Below, in pieces: positions 9,507-20,641 of a stretch of 64,000 nucleotides of DNA (position 1 is the first letter of the stretch; every line of letters starts with the position of its first letter). Below the pieces are notes generated by a model, which was given only the letters and a program-made list of their open reading frames with translations, did not search any database and was not told the DNA's origin. Source of the stretch: Ceriagrion tenellum (lineage: Eukaryota; Arthropoda; Insecta; Odonata; Coenagrionidae); assembly GCA_963169105.1 (NCBI GenBank), contig OY720636.1, positions 68,064,123 to 68,128,122 of the forward strand, in the 5' to 3' direction. Position numbers and translations under genes: made by a program.

Positions 9507-10322
9507 AATTAAAATAAATGGCAAACAAATTCATTGCATTCGATTTGCAGGCGTCATAGCTCTAGTAGCTGACTCAGAGAAGGAATTAAGTCGAATGCTC
9601 AAGATTCTAAATAATATTTTATTAAAACTGAAACTTAAAATAAACACCAAGAAACCAAAAATCATGGTGGTAGAAAGAAAGAGAAGAAAAAAGATAACGA
9701 ATATATGTATAGACGGAGTGAGACTAGATAAAGTGACAGAGTTCTGCTACTTGGATAGCATATTAGAGAATCATAAAACTGCTTCTTTGAAGTCAAAAGA
9801 AGAATAACGTTAACCAAGAAAGCCTTTCAATTAAAGAAAAGTCTCCTAGTAAATAACAGCATTAGTATTGAGACTAGGAAGAAATTCCTGAAAAGCTTTG
9901 TACGGAGTGTGCTAACATATGGATGCGAGACATGGACACTAAGGAAGAGTGAAATGACCAAACTTGAAGCTGCAGGAATGTGGTTTTGGAGGAGGATTAC
10001 AAAAACTAGGTGGACCGACAGGAAAACTAATGAACAAGTACTAATTGAAGTACATGCGGAAAGAGAAATATTGGAAACAATTAAAACACGAAAAGCAAAG
10101 CTCATCGGACACTTACTTAGGCACGACGACTCCATACAAAATATTATGGAAGGAAAAATTCGAGGCAAAAGACAGAGAGGATGACCAAGAACTTCGTACC
10201 TAAAAGTATTGGCGATGGAAATGGGATGCACCTCGTACAATGAAATGAAGAGGAAGGCTGAAAAAAGAGATTGTTGGAAGTCGTGGCTGCAATAACAAGG
10301 ATAATCTTTAGAAGAGAAGAAG
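9484..10322 (+). pseudogene. LINE RT remnant with altered catalytic motif
   Basis: The + strand reads IRFAGVIALVADSEKEL at about 9538. The catalytic motif of this RT type is FADDIALLA, and both aspartates are lost (FAGV). It continues KLKINTKKPKIMV, then EFCYLDSIL (about 9740). After a frame change near 9800 it reads LTYGCETWTLRKSEM (9911 on), KLIGHLLRHDDS, and a final MGCTSYNEMKRKAEKR (about 10230). The order matches the RT thumb and C-terminal domain of an insect LINE. The 3' end is a GAAGAAG-type tail near 10322, like the copy at the right edge of the window, so these two probably belong to one family. It is not functional: the catalytic residues are gone and there are frameshifts and a stop near 10184. 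Confidence 0.75.
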
Positions 10323-11185
10323 CGAGGTAACTTCAAGAGTATTCCCAATGGCCATCATTACAGTGTAGGTAAAAAGGAATGCACCTACCGCCGCCTTGAA
10401 CAGATTCTTATTTTTCAATCCAAGTCTCTTATTTTCGCTCCTCGTAAACGCATACCCTGTTTTACAGCCTGGTGCGAAGCAAGCCGTGTTTAAACAAGGC
10501 ATTCTAAATTCCTTGTTTAAGCCGAACGGAATGCTTAAATCTTCATGCATTCAAAATCTGAATCAGAGGCTGGCAAACATCGTCGTCGGCACACGATGGA
10601 CGTTTCATAAACCTCTTAGGTACACATTTTCTGTAATAGATATTTCCTCTCTAGCATTTTCAAAGTAATTTTAAGATCACAAAAATAGCAAGATATTATT
10701 CAAAACATCCAGTAATTCATATCTCCTCGATCGTTATTGAATATTCACCACAGTCTCAGGTTAGCAACAATTAACTACGTCTATTTACAATAACAACTGA
10801 AAAGACTCTAATTGAAGTGGCGCCAAGGACTGGGTGAACTAAAAGTGGAAATTTAGGCAACACGTAGCCTAGGCAAAAAGTCCAAACATCCGAATCCATA
10901 ATATATATTCATGACCACTCCTACCAATCGTCTACTAGTCACAACGATTTTCCACATTTTCACTAGTCACAACGACAGCCACATTTTCCAGTAGAACCGT
11001 TGGTGAACGCATAATTTAGGTTTTACTGTATGTGTACATTAAAATAATATCCATTGAAATTTCCAAAGAGCAAGTTAATTACATACATACCCATCACGCC
11101 GTTCCCTTCCCGGGTAGGCACAGTGAAAACGTTTCACTCATTAATACATAACTGTACTCTGCTTCAATATTTTCCTCCATTCTAA
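10323..11185. other. no gene; small direct repeat
   Basis: 10932-10984 holds two imperfect copies of CACTAGTCACAACGA followed by CCACATTTTC. 10480-10545 has opposed GTTTAAACAAGGCATTC / CTTGTTTAAGCC stretches that could be an eroded inverted repeat. Nothing coding is seen. Confidence 0.4.
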
Positions 11186-11189
11186 CCTA

Positions 11190-11640
11190 TCCTTGCAAAT
11201 TTATTTTGCCTCATTAACCCCCATACACTGTTTCATACACGCCCTCCTGTTTTTAAAACTCCTAATATTCCTTCTCCTAAGAATTTCCTCAATCACATTC
11301 AACCACAACTTTATGGGTCTACCTCTACCTCTCACACCAGTCATTCTACTCTCATATATCTGTTTCGTTATTCGACTCTCATTCATTCTCTCAACATGGC
11401 CAAACCAACGAAGCACACTCCTTTCATACACGTCAATTACTGGAGCATTTAACCCTCATCCATTCATGACCCACTCATTTCTGACCCTATCCATCCTACT
11501 ATTGTCACAAATACTCCTCAGATAACTCATACCCACACCGTTTAGTCTACTCTTATGCCTATCCTGACATACCCATGTTTCACTACCATATAGCAAAGTG
11601 GGAAGAAGTATATTTTGTGCACGGCAATTTTCGCTTCCGG
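11190..11640 (-). pseudogene. LINE RT C-terminal remnant (second type)
   Basis: On the minus strand, from about 11630, it reads LLPTLLYGSETWVCQ, SRLNGVGMSYLRSI and VRNEWVMN, then after a stop or shift ERSVLRWFGHVERMNESR (about 11425) and RGRGRPIKLWLN. This is a textbook C-terminal block of the LINE type annotated widely in arthropods as 'RNA-directed DNA polymerase', with LYGSEtW, 'vlrwfGHv.RM.e.R' and 'GR.rgRP...W'. It differs in detail from the family at 9.5 and 63 kb. At least one stop (about 11460) makes it a pseudogene, and the catalytic RT core is missing. Confidence 0.75.
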
Positions 11641-13680
11641 TGTGTCATTATGAGGAAATAAACGCCCTTTATATGGGGTTTAACAAAACCGTTGCCTTAA
11701 GAGTATCTCAATAATTTTTTTCCAATCAGCCACCCGTTAATTAGCATAATATAACTCATAAAATAAAATCAGGGGAAAGAGAAAATTTAGTGGGTTTTAG
11801 AATTTCTAAAACATCCAGTTTAAAACATTTGTCTAATACATGCAAAAATTTAAACTATTAATATCACACTCTTTTCCCATTTCTATGAGGTGCTTTGCGT
11901 AATGCAACTTGAAATGTTTGAGTTAAGCACTCCTATTATGTACTTCAATTTATGTACTAAATTTTCACTCATAAACAAAACTTAGTGGACCTGTACATCA
12001 TTTTTTAATAAATTATTCCATGTCATAATCTCTTTATAGTATCCTCCATGATATGTCAGAGCTAGTACAATCGGTCTATGCATCGAATGGCCAATGATTC
12101 GATGGATAATAAGATAGTAACTCCGCGATGGGCCCAGAATAGTGTCGATCCAACTGTGGGATGGCAGATTCACGACGGACCCACACTGTTCTGGGCAAAT
12201 CACGGAGGTCTATTCCTGACATAAAAGTTTCACCGTTTCCGGTTTTTATGCTTGAGCAGATAGAAATATATTTATATGAAAACCTAATGAAAATTAGGTG
12301 AACAGAATGATGAAAAGGAAGTTTTCTGGAATTTACACATCAAGTCAGCAGGACAACATAGTCTGCATCTTAGGAATTGATTCCCTAGTATATGCTAACT
12401 GCAATATTTAAGTCCCCAAAGGTCCGATTTTATGACCTACAATTAAATATTTTCAAGGCATTGAAACCGAGGTTTACACGTTCTCACATCGATAACTTTG
12501 GCAGTGAACTAACTATAGGTCTGACGCTATACATCTCTAGGCCCTCTTAGATGCGATGAAATAAAAACGATACACTACGGAATAGGTAGGTGCAATAACT
12601 CGTTCTCTCTGCTCATAGTAAACGATCAAAATAAAAACGAAACTCCGCTAAATACTACTGAAAATTGGAATTCTCATTTCAGGAAGCTGGAGTGATTATC
12701 GTAGGTCATTGAATGTACATTTTTTAACAATTTTTTAAGCATGCCGAAAAAAATATCTAGGGCCACATCTCCTTCTAGTGCATCTATTTAGGAGTTGACA
12801 CTCACTATAAAGGTAGTAATGGAAATTATACAAAAATTTGATTCAATTGAATTTTAGATTATGTGATATTATGACTCGAGTCTAAGGGGGGGGGTGTTCA
12901 AAATATAGATTGAGTTTTATTGAAAATGTATGTTTTCGATAAAGTACTTGACGTGACACCTTAGTATTGTGTAAATCAATAATCAGTAACGATAGCAATA
13001 ATACTATACATGTCACTTCCTGATTAGAAGAAAATCCATACGCAAAAAATCAAATTATTAAGAACCTAATATATGTATCTAAATTGAACTGTATCAGATA
13101 GTTACATATGGCACATGATTATGTCACAGCGTGGTTAAACGCGTCGTGCCTGCAAATAATCTGTGGAAGGTCACTAAGTGTTTTTATTCAACATGAACAT
13201 GTATCTGCGTCATGTGCCACATGATGCCAGTTTTTTTACATTAACCCATAGATATTACGAAACAACAACTACCAATTATTTTTGCATGACACTTTTATCT
13301 TCAGGTCGATTCTCCATGTTGTCTGTAGAATGTTATCCAAGATCCTCTGTACCCATTACCTAAGTGAAAATTTAATATTCTATTAGCCTTTACACACTGG
13401 AATAACAAGAATATATGTACAAGGAATAAACTTCAATAGTTTACGCATATTTTTGCAAAAACATGCGATACATATCTGCAGTAATTTTATTTACAATGAC
13501 ATAAACAAAGTTTTGTTCCTTTCTACTGTCTACATCCGGGAAACGGCACCATGGTCGCGTTTGCTGCCTAAAGTTTTAGTAGACATGGTAGTTAAGTCAG
13601 AGAGTCATACTACTGACTTCGCTGCGAGAATTTCTCCCAAAAAAACAACGAAAACAAACTGCAAAATTAGTTCGTAAGAA
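11641..13680. other. no recognisable feature
   Basis: Two kilobases of AT-rich DNA with scattered ORFs of at most 75 codons. A nine-base G run occurs at about 12887. I see no repeat family shared with the rest of the window. Confidence 0.5.
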
Positions 13681-14282
13681 CCACTCACAGAAAAAAAACC
13701 CAAACGACTTTAATGTGAAGTCGGGAGAGAAGAAGGAGGAAGAGGCCGAGCACGTGGAATGAAACAAATTAGTCGGAGCGCCGTCAGGTTCTGGACGCGG
13801 AGGAATTTTTTTTTTTAATACCGGGACCGTCAGACGTAAATGAAAATGCCGAAAAATAAAAAAGTAACAGAAGACGTCCGAAAAGCGGCAACGGAATGTG
13901 CCGCAGCACGTGTGCGCAATCAGAGGAGAGGTAGAGAGACGAGCTGAGGGGGTGGCGTGGGTGGGTTTCGGAAAAAGCCCGAAGAAGGTTCCGAAGGGAT
14001 AAAAAGACTAAGTCCTGGTACCTACGCGGACATATAAGGGATCGCATGGGATGAGATTATTTCGTGGCAATCCCCATCTCTCAGACTTCGCCTCGTTATA
14101 AAGGACTCCGCTTTAATTCCATCACCCGTCCTCCTCCGACGCCCTCTACCCAAACCACACCTTCCCTCTCAGGCTGCCATCTCTTGGTAAAATAGAGAGA
14201 TAATAGTGGCCGGGATCACTAAGGAACTACAGCAGTGCCTACGTATTTGCAACCTCTGAACTTAACTTCATCATTCATTCGC
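13681..14282. other. GC-richer purine-rich segment, possible regulatory DNA
   Basis: 13700-14060 is purine-rich with several CpGs and a CATATAAGGG at about 14030; 14095-14170 is C/T-rich. No convincing exon is visible. It could be a promoter-like island or simple-sequence drift. Confidence 0.25.
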
Positions 14283-14610
14283 TCTTCAATCCTAAGATTG
14301 ATTGAATGCAACCCTCCACCATTCCCTATCTAATGCTAGTTTCCCTACCTCCTGATGTCTCTTCCTATGTACTTTCCTCTTTATTTGTCCATGAAATTAT
14401 TCCTGGGTCTCCCTCTGGGGACTTTTTCCTCTATTTTACTTCAATTATGTACTTCACAAATCCATTGTGTCTCAGGGTATGTCCAATCCATCTGGTCCTT
14501 CTTTCCTGTATAGTGTTTCATATGATACTTTCCTCTTCTCGTCTGTACATCAAATCTTATTTTGTCCGTCCATTTTATCTTCGGCTCTATTTGAAAGTGA
14601 CAGCAATTTG
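14283..14610 (-). pseudogene. LINE family B tail fragment (B2)
   Basis: Minus-strand frames contain MDWTYPETQWICEVHN and RGRPRN, followed by GRDIRR and the shared end. The intact pattern, judged from copies B1-B4 together, is a C-terminal 'GHtLRHngFVk.IieGkieGk.prGRPR' block. It is read with stops and shifts, and has the same 3' boundary as B1, B3 and B4. Confidence 0.65.
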
Positions 14611-14611
14611 A

Positions 14612-14745
14612 AAAATTCTTTTTCCGTTGTTTGGTCTCGATCCTGTGACCCTCGAAACGTGATGCTATCAAGCTACCACTGGTCCAAGCCTTCAGACCGG
14701 ACGCGTTCCAAACCGGATACCGGATACCACTGGTCCAAGCCGACC
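14612..14745 (-). mobile_element. tRNA-like SINE fragment
   Basis: The minus strand reads CCAGTGGTAGCTTGATAGC (A-box-like) then CACAGGATCGAGACCAAAC (B-box-like), matching the SINE at 43.2-43.35 kb (ACCAGTGGTAGCGTG... GGTTCGATACC). A short CCGGATA duplication near 14715 follows. Confidence 0.5.
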
Positions 14746-14794
14746 CCACTTCTGATTGGACGCAAACCGAACAGCGGACATTCTTGTTCTACAT

Positions 14795-14935
14795 CACTTT
14801 ATTCGTCCATTCCATCATGTTATCCATATTAAGGTAAGGAAAGAGCGGGGATAACCAATAAGGCTGCCATTTTGGTCGTCAGGCTACAGTATTGTGACGT
14901 AATGCCCTCTCCGTCTACGTCAATCATGTTGTAGG
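14795..14935 (+). repeat. repeat family G, partial copy G1
   Basis: TTCGTCCATTCCATCATGTT followed by GGGATAACCAATAAGGCTGC and GTCGTCAGGCTACAGT matches the right part of the G units at 16.5 and 17.05 kb. Confidence 0.6.
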
Positions 14936-14999
14936 AGTGACTCGCTGAAGGATTTAAAATACCTCAGTTTGTGAATTATCAGTGGTATCGTCCGTTTTA

Positions 15000-15400
15000 A
15001 ACGATCCATACTCTCTTGGAGGAAAGAGGAAGAAAGAAGAAGACTGGATGCTTTGGAAATGTGGTGTTATCGATGAATGCAGGGAATCAGTTGGATATAC
15101 AGAGTTAAAAATGAAGAGGTGTTCAAGAGAGTGAGAGAGAGAAGGGGAATGAACTATGGGAGAGTATTGTGAAAAGAAGAGCAGAATTGGTGGCACATAT
15201 ATTGAGACAAAGAGTGTCTAGTAAAGTGTGTGTTAGAGGGAATGGCGGAGGGGGTACGATACAGAGAGAGAGGCCAAGGGAACAATATCTGGCGCAAGTG
15301 AGGAAGGATGCTGGGGCAACATCCTACTAAGAAATGAAAAGGAAATCTCAGAAAAGGGGTGAATGGAGGTTTATATTCAAACCAATCTAAGGATTGGTAA
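15000..15400 (+). pseudogene. LINE RT C-terminal remnant
   Basis: The + strand reads EERRRLDALEMWCYR, VKNEEVFKRVRE and YLAQVRKDAGATSY, then EMKRKSQKRGEWR with interspersed stops. It corresponds to the last ~130 residues of the same RT family as 63.2-64 kb (which has 'RRRLEALEMW', 'TNEEVLKRV', 'GCTTYTEMKRK'). It is a non-coding relic. Confidence 0.7.
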
Positions 15401-15942
15401 CAGCAAGAAGACTCTCTTTTGGGCTTAATCTCGCGAAATATCACCAGGATTTTGGATTGAATTGAGTTATTCCTGATCGGGGACTTCGTTTCAGTCACTC
15501 TAAGTCGCTGTTCTTTACATCACTTTTTAATTAATAATATTTTAAACTATGGTGCATTATTTCATTAACTACCTTTGGTAAGCCTATAAGTTTCAGACAA
15601 ATGGAAAAATAACGACCTCTAACTCACTTGAACAATTTGAATAAGTAATTCGATTACCTGCAAAATCGATAATTAGTCGTTAACATACAAAGTGTGTGCA
15701 TTGTGTACGTATCTTGACCTCTATCCTTGCGCATTGTACAACATATCAGTAGCAGCATTATCTCCCAGTTCCTGCGTTCATCCAAGAAAAATACTTATAA
15801 TTACTCTTTTAACCTCTATTCTTTATTTACTTTCACCCGTCTGCAAGAACGCTGTACATGCACAGAGCAAATACAGGGAAGCCGATAGTGACAATGTTTG
15901 AAGTTATTTCCAACTCATTCCACCATTCTTATATCCAGACCA
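15401..15942. other. no recognisable feature
   Basis: AT-rich DNA with nothing beyond chance ORFs. Confidence 0.5.
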
Positions 15943-17165
15943 TTAAGGTATATGATGAGGGCACTTGATATACTGACCAATGCTAAAAGCTGAAGCCAGT
16001 CCGCCAACTTCCTTGACCCTCATTTTCCTATAGCGCTGGCGGAATAATGCTATAATGTTGCAATTATTCGGTTTTCCATCAATAAATTACGAGAAATCAT
16101 CAAGAACGTACCTCTTTGAAGCATATTCTCTTTGTGTTTATTGTTTATTAATTTAAATTAAAAATAACCCGCATTCCAGCAGAAAACTCAAGTAAAATCG
16201 AGTAGAATTCACGGCACTAAGTAACTAATATATATTTGACGAGTTACTTGCCTCAAATTTCAAACAGATGGTTGATATTCTTGCTTTACATCCGCTAATT
16301 GTTGGCCCCGGTGGCGGCGGTGTTAAGTCCTCGCTTGCCAATCCGAGGGTCGCGGGTTAGAGTCCCACCAGAGTGGTTTTTCACCACTCAGGACATGGGT
16401 GTTGTTGTTTCTCTGTTGTTAATATTAATCACCCGATGTAAAAGGCCTGGTAATGTGCTGCTTTTGGGATTGTGAGAATAAATAAATAAATACCTAATTC
16501 GTCCAATCCGTCATGGTATCCAAAGGAAAGTGTGGAAAGAACAGGGATATCCACTGTGATTGTTATTTCGGTTGTCAGGTTTCAGTTTGATGACGGCCAA
16601 CAATGAACCGCGTAAAAAAACGTCTTCGTGTCTTACATTCTTTCTCTCCTCTACCTCTCCCACTGACATGAGGTATATGGAGAGGGCACTTGCTATGCTG
16701 ACAAATGCTAGAAGCTGAAGCCAATCCACCACCTTCGTTAAACCTCGTTTGCACATAGCACTTGCAGGCTGACACACAAATTTTGCAATTTTACTATTTC
16801 CCATCGATAACTTACCAAAAATCAGCATGATTTTACTTTTTTCTTATGCCTTTAATTTTAATTCTTCTTACATATTTTGTTTGTTTATTCCAATTAATGA
16901 TCTTCCTCATTCCCGATGAAAACATTTTGCAAAATCAAGTGAAATTCATAGTACTGAATAGAAATATATGTTTTTAGAGTTCCTTGCCTTATATTTCGAA
17001 CAGATGGTTGATACTTGCTTCACATCCGCTATTTCGTCCATTCCGTCGTGCTATCCATAGGGAAAGTAAGGAGAGAGCAGGGTTATACAACATGGTTGTT
17101 ATTTCGGTTGTCAGGCTTCAGTTTGATGACGTAGTTCCCTCTACATATACCTCAATGATCACATC
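15943..17165 (+). repeat. repeat family G, tandem pair (G2, G3)
   Basis: The phrase GAGGGCACTTG.TAT.CTGAC occurs at 15958 and 16683. Each is followed by the same order of blocks: AAGCTGAAGCCA, CCATCGATAACTTAC-like sequence, CCCGATGAAAAC-like sequence, CAGATGGTTGATA, CATCCGCTA, then TTCGTCCA.TCCGTC. Without the SINE nested in the first copy, the period is about 535 bases. Partial copies lie at 14.8, 42.85, 44.2 and 45.3 kb. No protein signature and no terminal inverted repeat are seen, and the class is unknown. Confidence 0.6.
16303..16492 (+). mobile_element. tRNA-derived SINE nested in family G
   Basis: It starts GGCCCCGGTGGCGGCGGTGT, has a B-box-like GGGTTAGAGTCCC, and ends in (AATA)n. The host motif CTAATT appears on both sides (about 16296 and 16495), a plausible target-site duplication. 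Confidence 0.7.
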
Positions 17166-18165
17166 CCGTTTCATACACGCCCTCCTCATTCATAGCATAC
17201 TTCTGTCGCATATCCTATCGCATTTAAAAAAAAATGAAGGAAAGGCTTTGGAAAATCAACGACGCGGAGAAATCTCGCGTACTCTCCCTCACCCTACCAA
17301 ATCTCGAGTATCCGAATGGGAAAATATCCCTTCCTCCGGTCCATCCCTCGGAAATCATAAGCTTTCCTCTCTGCAATACAAACTCTTAAGGCCGCGTAAG
17401 GGATGGGTCAACCTCCAGGAGTCATTCATTTCGACCAGAGAAGGATCGAAAAGAATGAAAAAAAATAAAACATCGGGTGGGTACGGATAAACAAAGAATG
17501 AGTGGAACTATATGACAGTGGTAGTTACGGATAAAGATGAGGTTAGGAAGTATGGTATGGCCGTTTCCTCGATCGGTCGCGTCCCCGTCATCAAAAGTCA
17601 TCGACGAGAGACCTCTTCCGACCCCGCGCTAAAGAACCCGGAGGAAATGATGATGGCAGGGGAGGAGACACGAGTTTTTTTTATTCACTTCTTCCTCGGT
17701 GGATTCGTTATAAAAAAGAACAAGTGATCTTTTTCCACTCACAGATCTACCTATCCCCTCAGCCTCTCTCTCTCAACTTTGCTCCCGCCCAGTCACAATG
17801 TAATCATTTCCTCGGGTCACGGAGGGTGAGGGAATATGGGGGGGGGCTTGGGGAGGCTTATGGATACTTATGGCGATCAGCATGAAAACAAACACATTGA
17901 GAAAAAGAGAGAGAGTCTGGAAAGACAGGGAAGGGGGTATTTCTTTCTCCTCCCATTTCCCCGTTCACTGGGGGAGGATTATCGCTTCAATGAGGGGATC
18001 GAACTGACTCGGTGACCTGAGCTCAGGATCTTAGGAAAGCCTTAACATCTCTGAGACTCGACAGAATAAGTCATAAATGGACGTGTTGGAAGACACCCTT
18101 AACGTGACTCTCTGGCCTCAGGTACCTATACTTATTCCAGATTTTCTGAAAACTTCTTCTTCTAC
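17166..18165. other. mixed-composition DNA, no confirmed gene
   Basis: Two ORFs (16984-17490 and 17512-17727) cross this area, but the first begins inside the family G repeat and neither shows a family motif. 17835-17860 is G-rich. Confidence 0.4.
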
Positions 18166-18171
18166 ATCTAC

Positions 18172-19440
18172 ATACCACCCTGAGAGCCCCCGCATGTGGC
18201 AGGGGGTGTAAGGACACCAGCCAGGTAAAGATTTGAGGGATAATCGGGAGGTGAAATGGTGACGTGTATTGTGGGAGTGTATTTAAAGGAGCTCAGTTTT
18301 TACTGCCGTCGCTCATTGTGCGCGGGAAGAACGAGTTTTTGTACCTATCTGTTCGGTAAGGTCTCTCATTAGTCGTTCAATCCAAAGATTGGTTGACTGC
18401 AGCCCTCCACCCTTCCCTATCTAATGCTAGTTCCCCAACCTCCTGGTTGCTCTTTCTATGTACTTTTCTCTTTATTCGGTCCATGAACTTATTTCTGGGT
18501 CTTCCACTGGGGACTTTTCTCTCTATTTTCCCTTCAATTATATCCGTTACAAATCCATTGTGTCCCAGGGTGTGTCCAATCTATCCGGTTCTTCTTTTCT
18601 GTATGGTATTCCATATGGTCCTTGCCTCTTTTACTCTTGTACACTTCATAATTTCTTATTTTGTCCATCCGTTTAATCCTCTTCCAGCACAAGGTTTAGA
18701 AGGTCTTTTCCGCTCACAATGTTTAGAAGGTCTCTTCCGGTCAGCTTCTCCAATAGTCGGCAATGCATCTCTCTTAATTTATCGCTTCTGTCAGACCTAG
18801 AGATGTAGTGAAGCGTCGTGATAATATTCCCTGTGCTGTTCTAAAACACACCAGTTCTGAATTTCTCAAGCAAGGTAAGCCTCCGAATATCTAGAAGCTC
18901 CCATCTTAATAATTTGCGAAACACTCTAAGTTTGCTCGTTGCAGTAGTTAACGAAGCGTTCAGTTTTAATTTTTTTTATTAATTTATGGCTAATTCTATA
19001 TCACCAGGGTCTCAAATGCTCGCGGTGTATTCGAGGTGTGGCCTAACCAAAGAGAGAAAGAGCATCTCTCTATTACTTTTTTATCCGAAAACATATTATA
19101 TAACTTGAATGGAGCAACTTTTAAATCCGTTTTGTAAGCTGAGATGAAAATAAAATAGGGTCTCCCGACAAGTTTTACTGCTATTCAGCCTTAAAAGTGA
19201 AGATGTTAACATTGGTCCTTATGGCATGGGATCAAATTATATTAGAAAAACGTCAATTTGAACGAGAAAGCATATTCCAATTTTTTATTGAAACATTTTA
19301 TAAAAAAATGAAAAGTCCTGGGATACAGATTTAAAATAGGCCCCTTACCACCTATTACTTAAAGTAATGAGCGAAATATTGACGTAACTGACGTGAATAT
19401 GCGGTAGTTTTGAGCAAGTAGCACTCCATTCGACTTCTAA
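18172..19440 (-). pseudogene. LINE family A copy A2, split by a LINE B fragment
   Basis: The 3' tail (CTACATCTACATACC on the + strand) is at 18172. The minus-strand LINE sequence then runs to 18369, is interrupted by B3 to about 18756, and resumes with the GCAATGCATCTCTC phrase shared by A copies. Upstream it keeps the RT C-terminal region (the 'NEKVKERcYFsLVrpHLEY' equivalent near 19040). It then passes into a ~380-base module shared with A3 and A6 that is not the LINE ORF (TTGTAAGCTGAGATGAAAAT at 19132 and onward). Heavily mutated and non-coding. Confidence 0.65.
18372..18756 (-). pseudogene. LINE family B tail fragment (B3) nested in A2
   Basis: Same sequence as B2 and B4 (GGTTGACTGCAGCCCTCCAC, then CCCTATCTAATGCTAG). 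It lies between the CTGTTCGG and GCAATGCATC parts of the A2 copy, so it inserted after A2. Near 18695-18740 two copies of GTTTAGAAGGTCT.TTCCG lie in tandem. Confidence 0.65.
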
Positions 19441-19455
19441 GGCGACCACAATACA

Positions 19456-20500
19456 GATTCAAATGTTGCCATTTTGATCCTCAAGCCGTGATGCCGCTCG
19501 CACTGTCCACTGTGTCACAGTAGTTATACATTTTTCCCTTCTATGATTTTTGCCTTCCAGCATACATCTGCATCTACATACTACCCGGTAAGCTGCCGCA
19601 TGGGTGTGCGGTACACAAGCCGTGTAACGAAGGGGGGATAAGGTTTTGGATGATGGAATAGCGGCGTGTATTATGAGAGTGCACTTAACAGAGCTCAATT
19701 TTTATTGTGGTCGCTTTTTGTGCGCTGAAAGAACGAGTTTTTGCACCTATCTGTTCGGCAATACATCTCTATTATGTTATCGCTTCGGTCAGACCTAGAG
19801 ATGTAGAGTGGCGTCAAAATTATATTCTCAGCGTCATACTGAAACTCACCAGTTCTGAATTTATAAAGCAAACTAAGCCTAGCATGTAGCCTCCGAGTCT
19901 CTAGAGGCTCCCACATTAATCTCTCTAATTGTTGTGAAACACTATAAATTTGCTTGTTGCGGTTTTTAACAAAGCATGCAGCATTTCTTTGTATTTTATT
20001 AATTTTTTTGGTTAAATATTGATGACCAGGGTTATAAATGCTCGCGGAATTTTCGAGTTGTGCCCTAACAAGAACGAAGTAGAATATTTATATTTCTTTT
20101 TCATCCGAGGGCCTTCCTATCATATAGCTTGAATGGAGCATCTTTTATATCCGTTTTGTAAGCTGAGATGAAAATTAAATAGGGTCTCCAGGCATGTTTT
20201 ACTAAAGTCAAACTTAAAAGTGAAGATTTTGACGTAGGCTCTTATGGAGATAACTCTGATATCAGCAAGAAAACGTCAAAGTGAACAAGAAAGAATTTTT
20301 AAGCTTTTAATTTAAACTGTTTATAAAAAGCAAAAAGTCCCGGGCAATTTGTTAAAATAAAATATAGGCACCTAAACTTCCATGTATTTAAAAGTTTTAA
20401 GTGTATTGCTGTCGCATTTGAAGTCAAAATACGGTAGTTCCAAGCAAATGGCGCTGCAGTCCACTCCTAAGGCTGGTCAAATGGGGCCATTAAAAAAATC
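19456..20500 (-). pseudogene. LINE family A copy A3
   Basis: The minus strand from 19916 reads EPLETRRLHARLSLLYKF, then SDRSDNIIEMYCRTD and KNSFFQRTKSDHNKN. This is the classic C-terminus of CR1/Jockey/I-like non-LTR retrotransposons ('lgWepLe.RR..aRL..lyK', 'gRsD.....i...rt..yk.SFFPRTI.dWN'). The untranslated tail ends in the CATCTGCATCTACATA (plus-strand) repeat at 19567. Upstream of the RT remnant (beyond about 20100) it carries the non-LINE module shared with A2 and A6, ending near CAAATGGCGCTGCAGTCCAC (20444). 19462-19566, beyond the 3' end, is shared with copy A4. Stops elsewhere make it a pseudogene. Confidence 0.7.
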
Positions 20501-20641
20501 AAGGGATTATCTTTATAGGTTCATCGTACCATAATTTTAGTTTAATAGGTAAGCCATTGTATCAGCGGAAGCAGAATTATTTAAACTGAATAAACGATTT
20601 GTTTAATTAATTTGTACAACAAATTTGTCACCAAGTATTAA

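Noticed and set aside
16984..17490. 168-codon plus-strand ORF as a gene
   Set aside because: Its first third is family G repeat sequence, also found in the neighbouring unit where the frame is broken; no protein motif.
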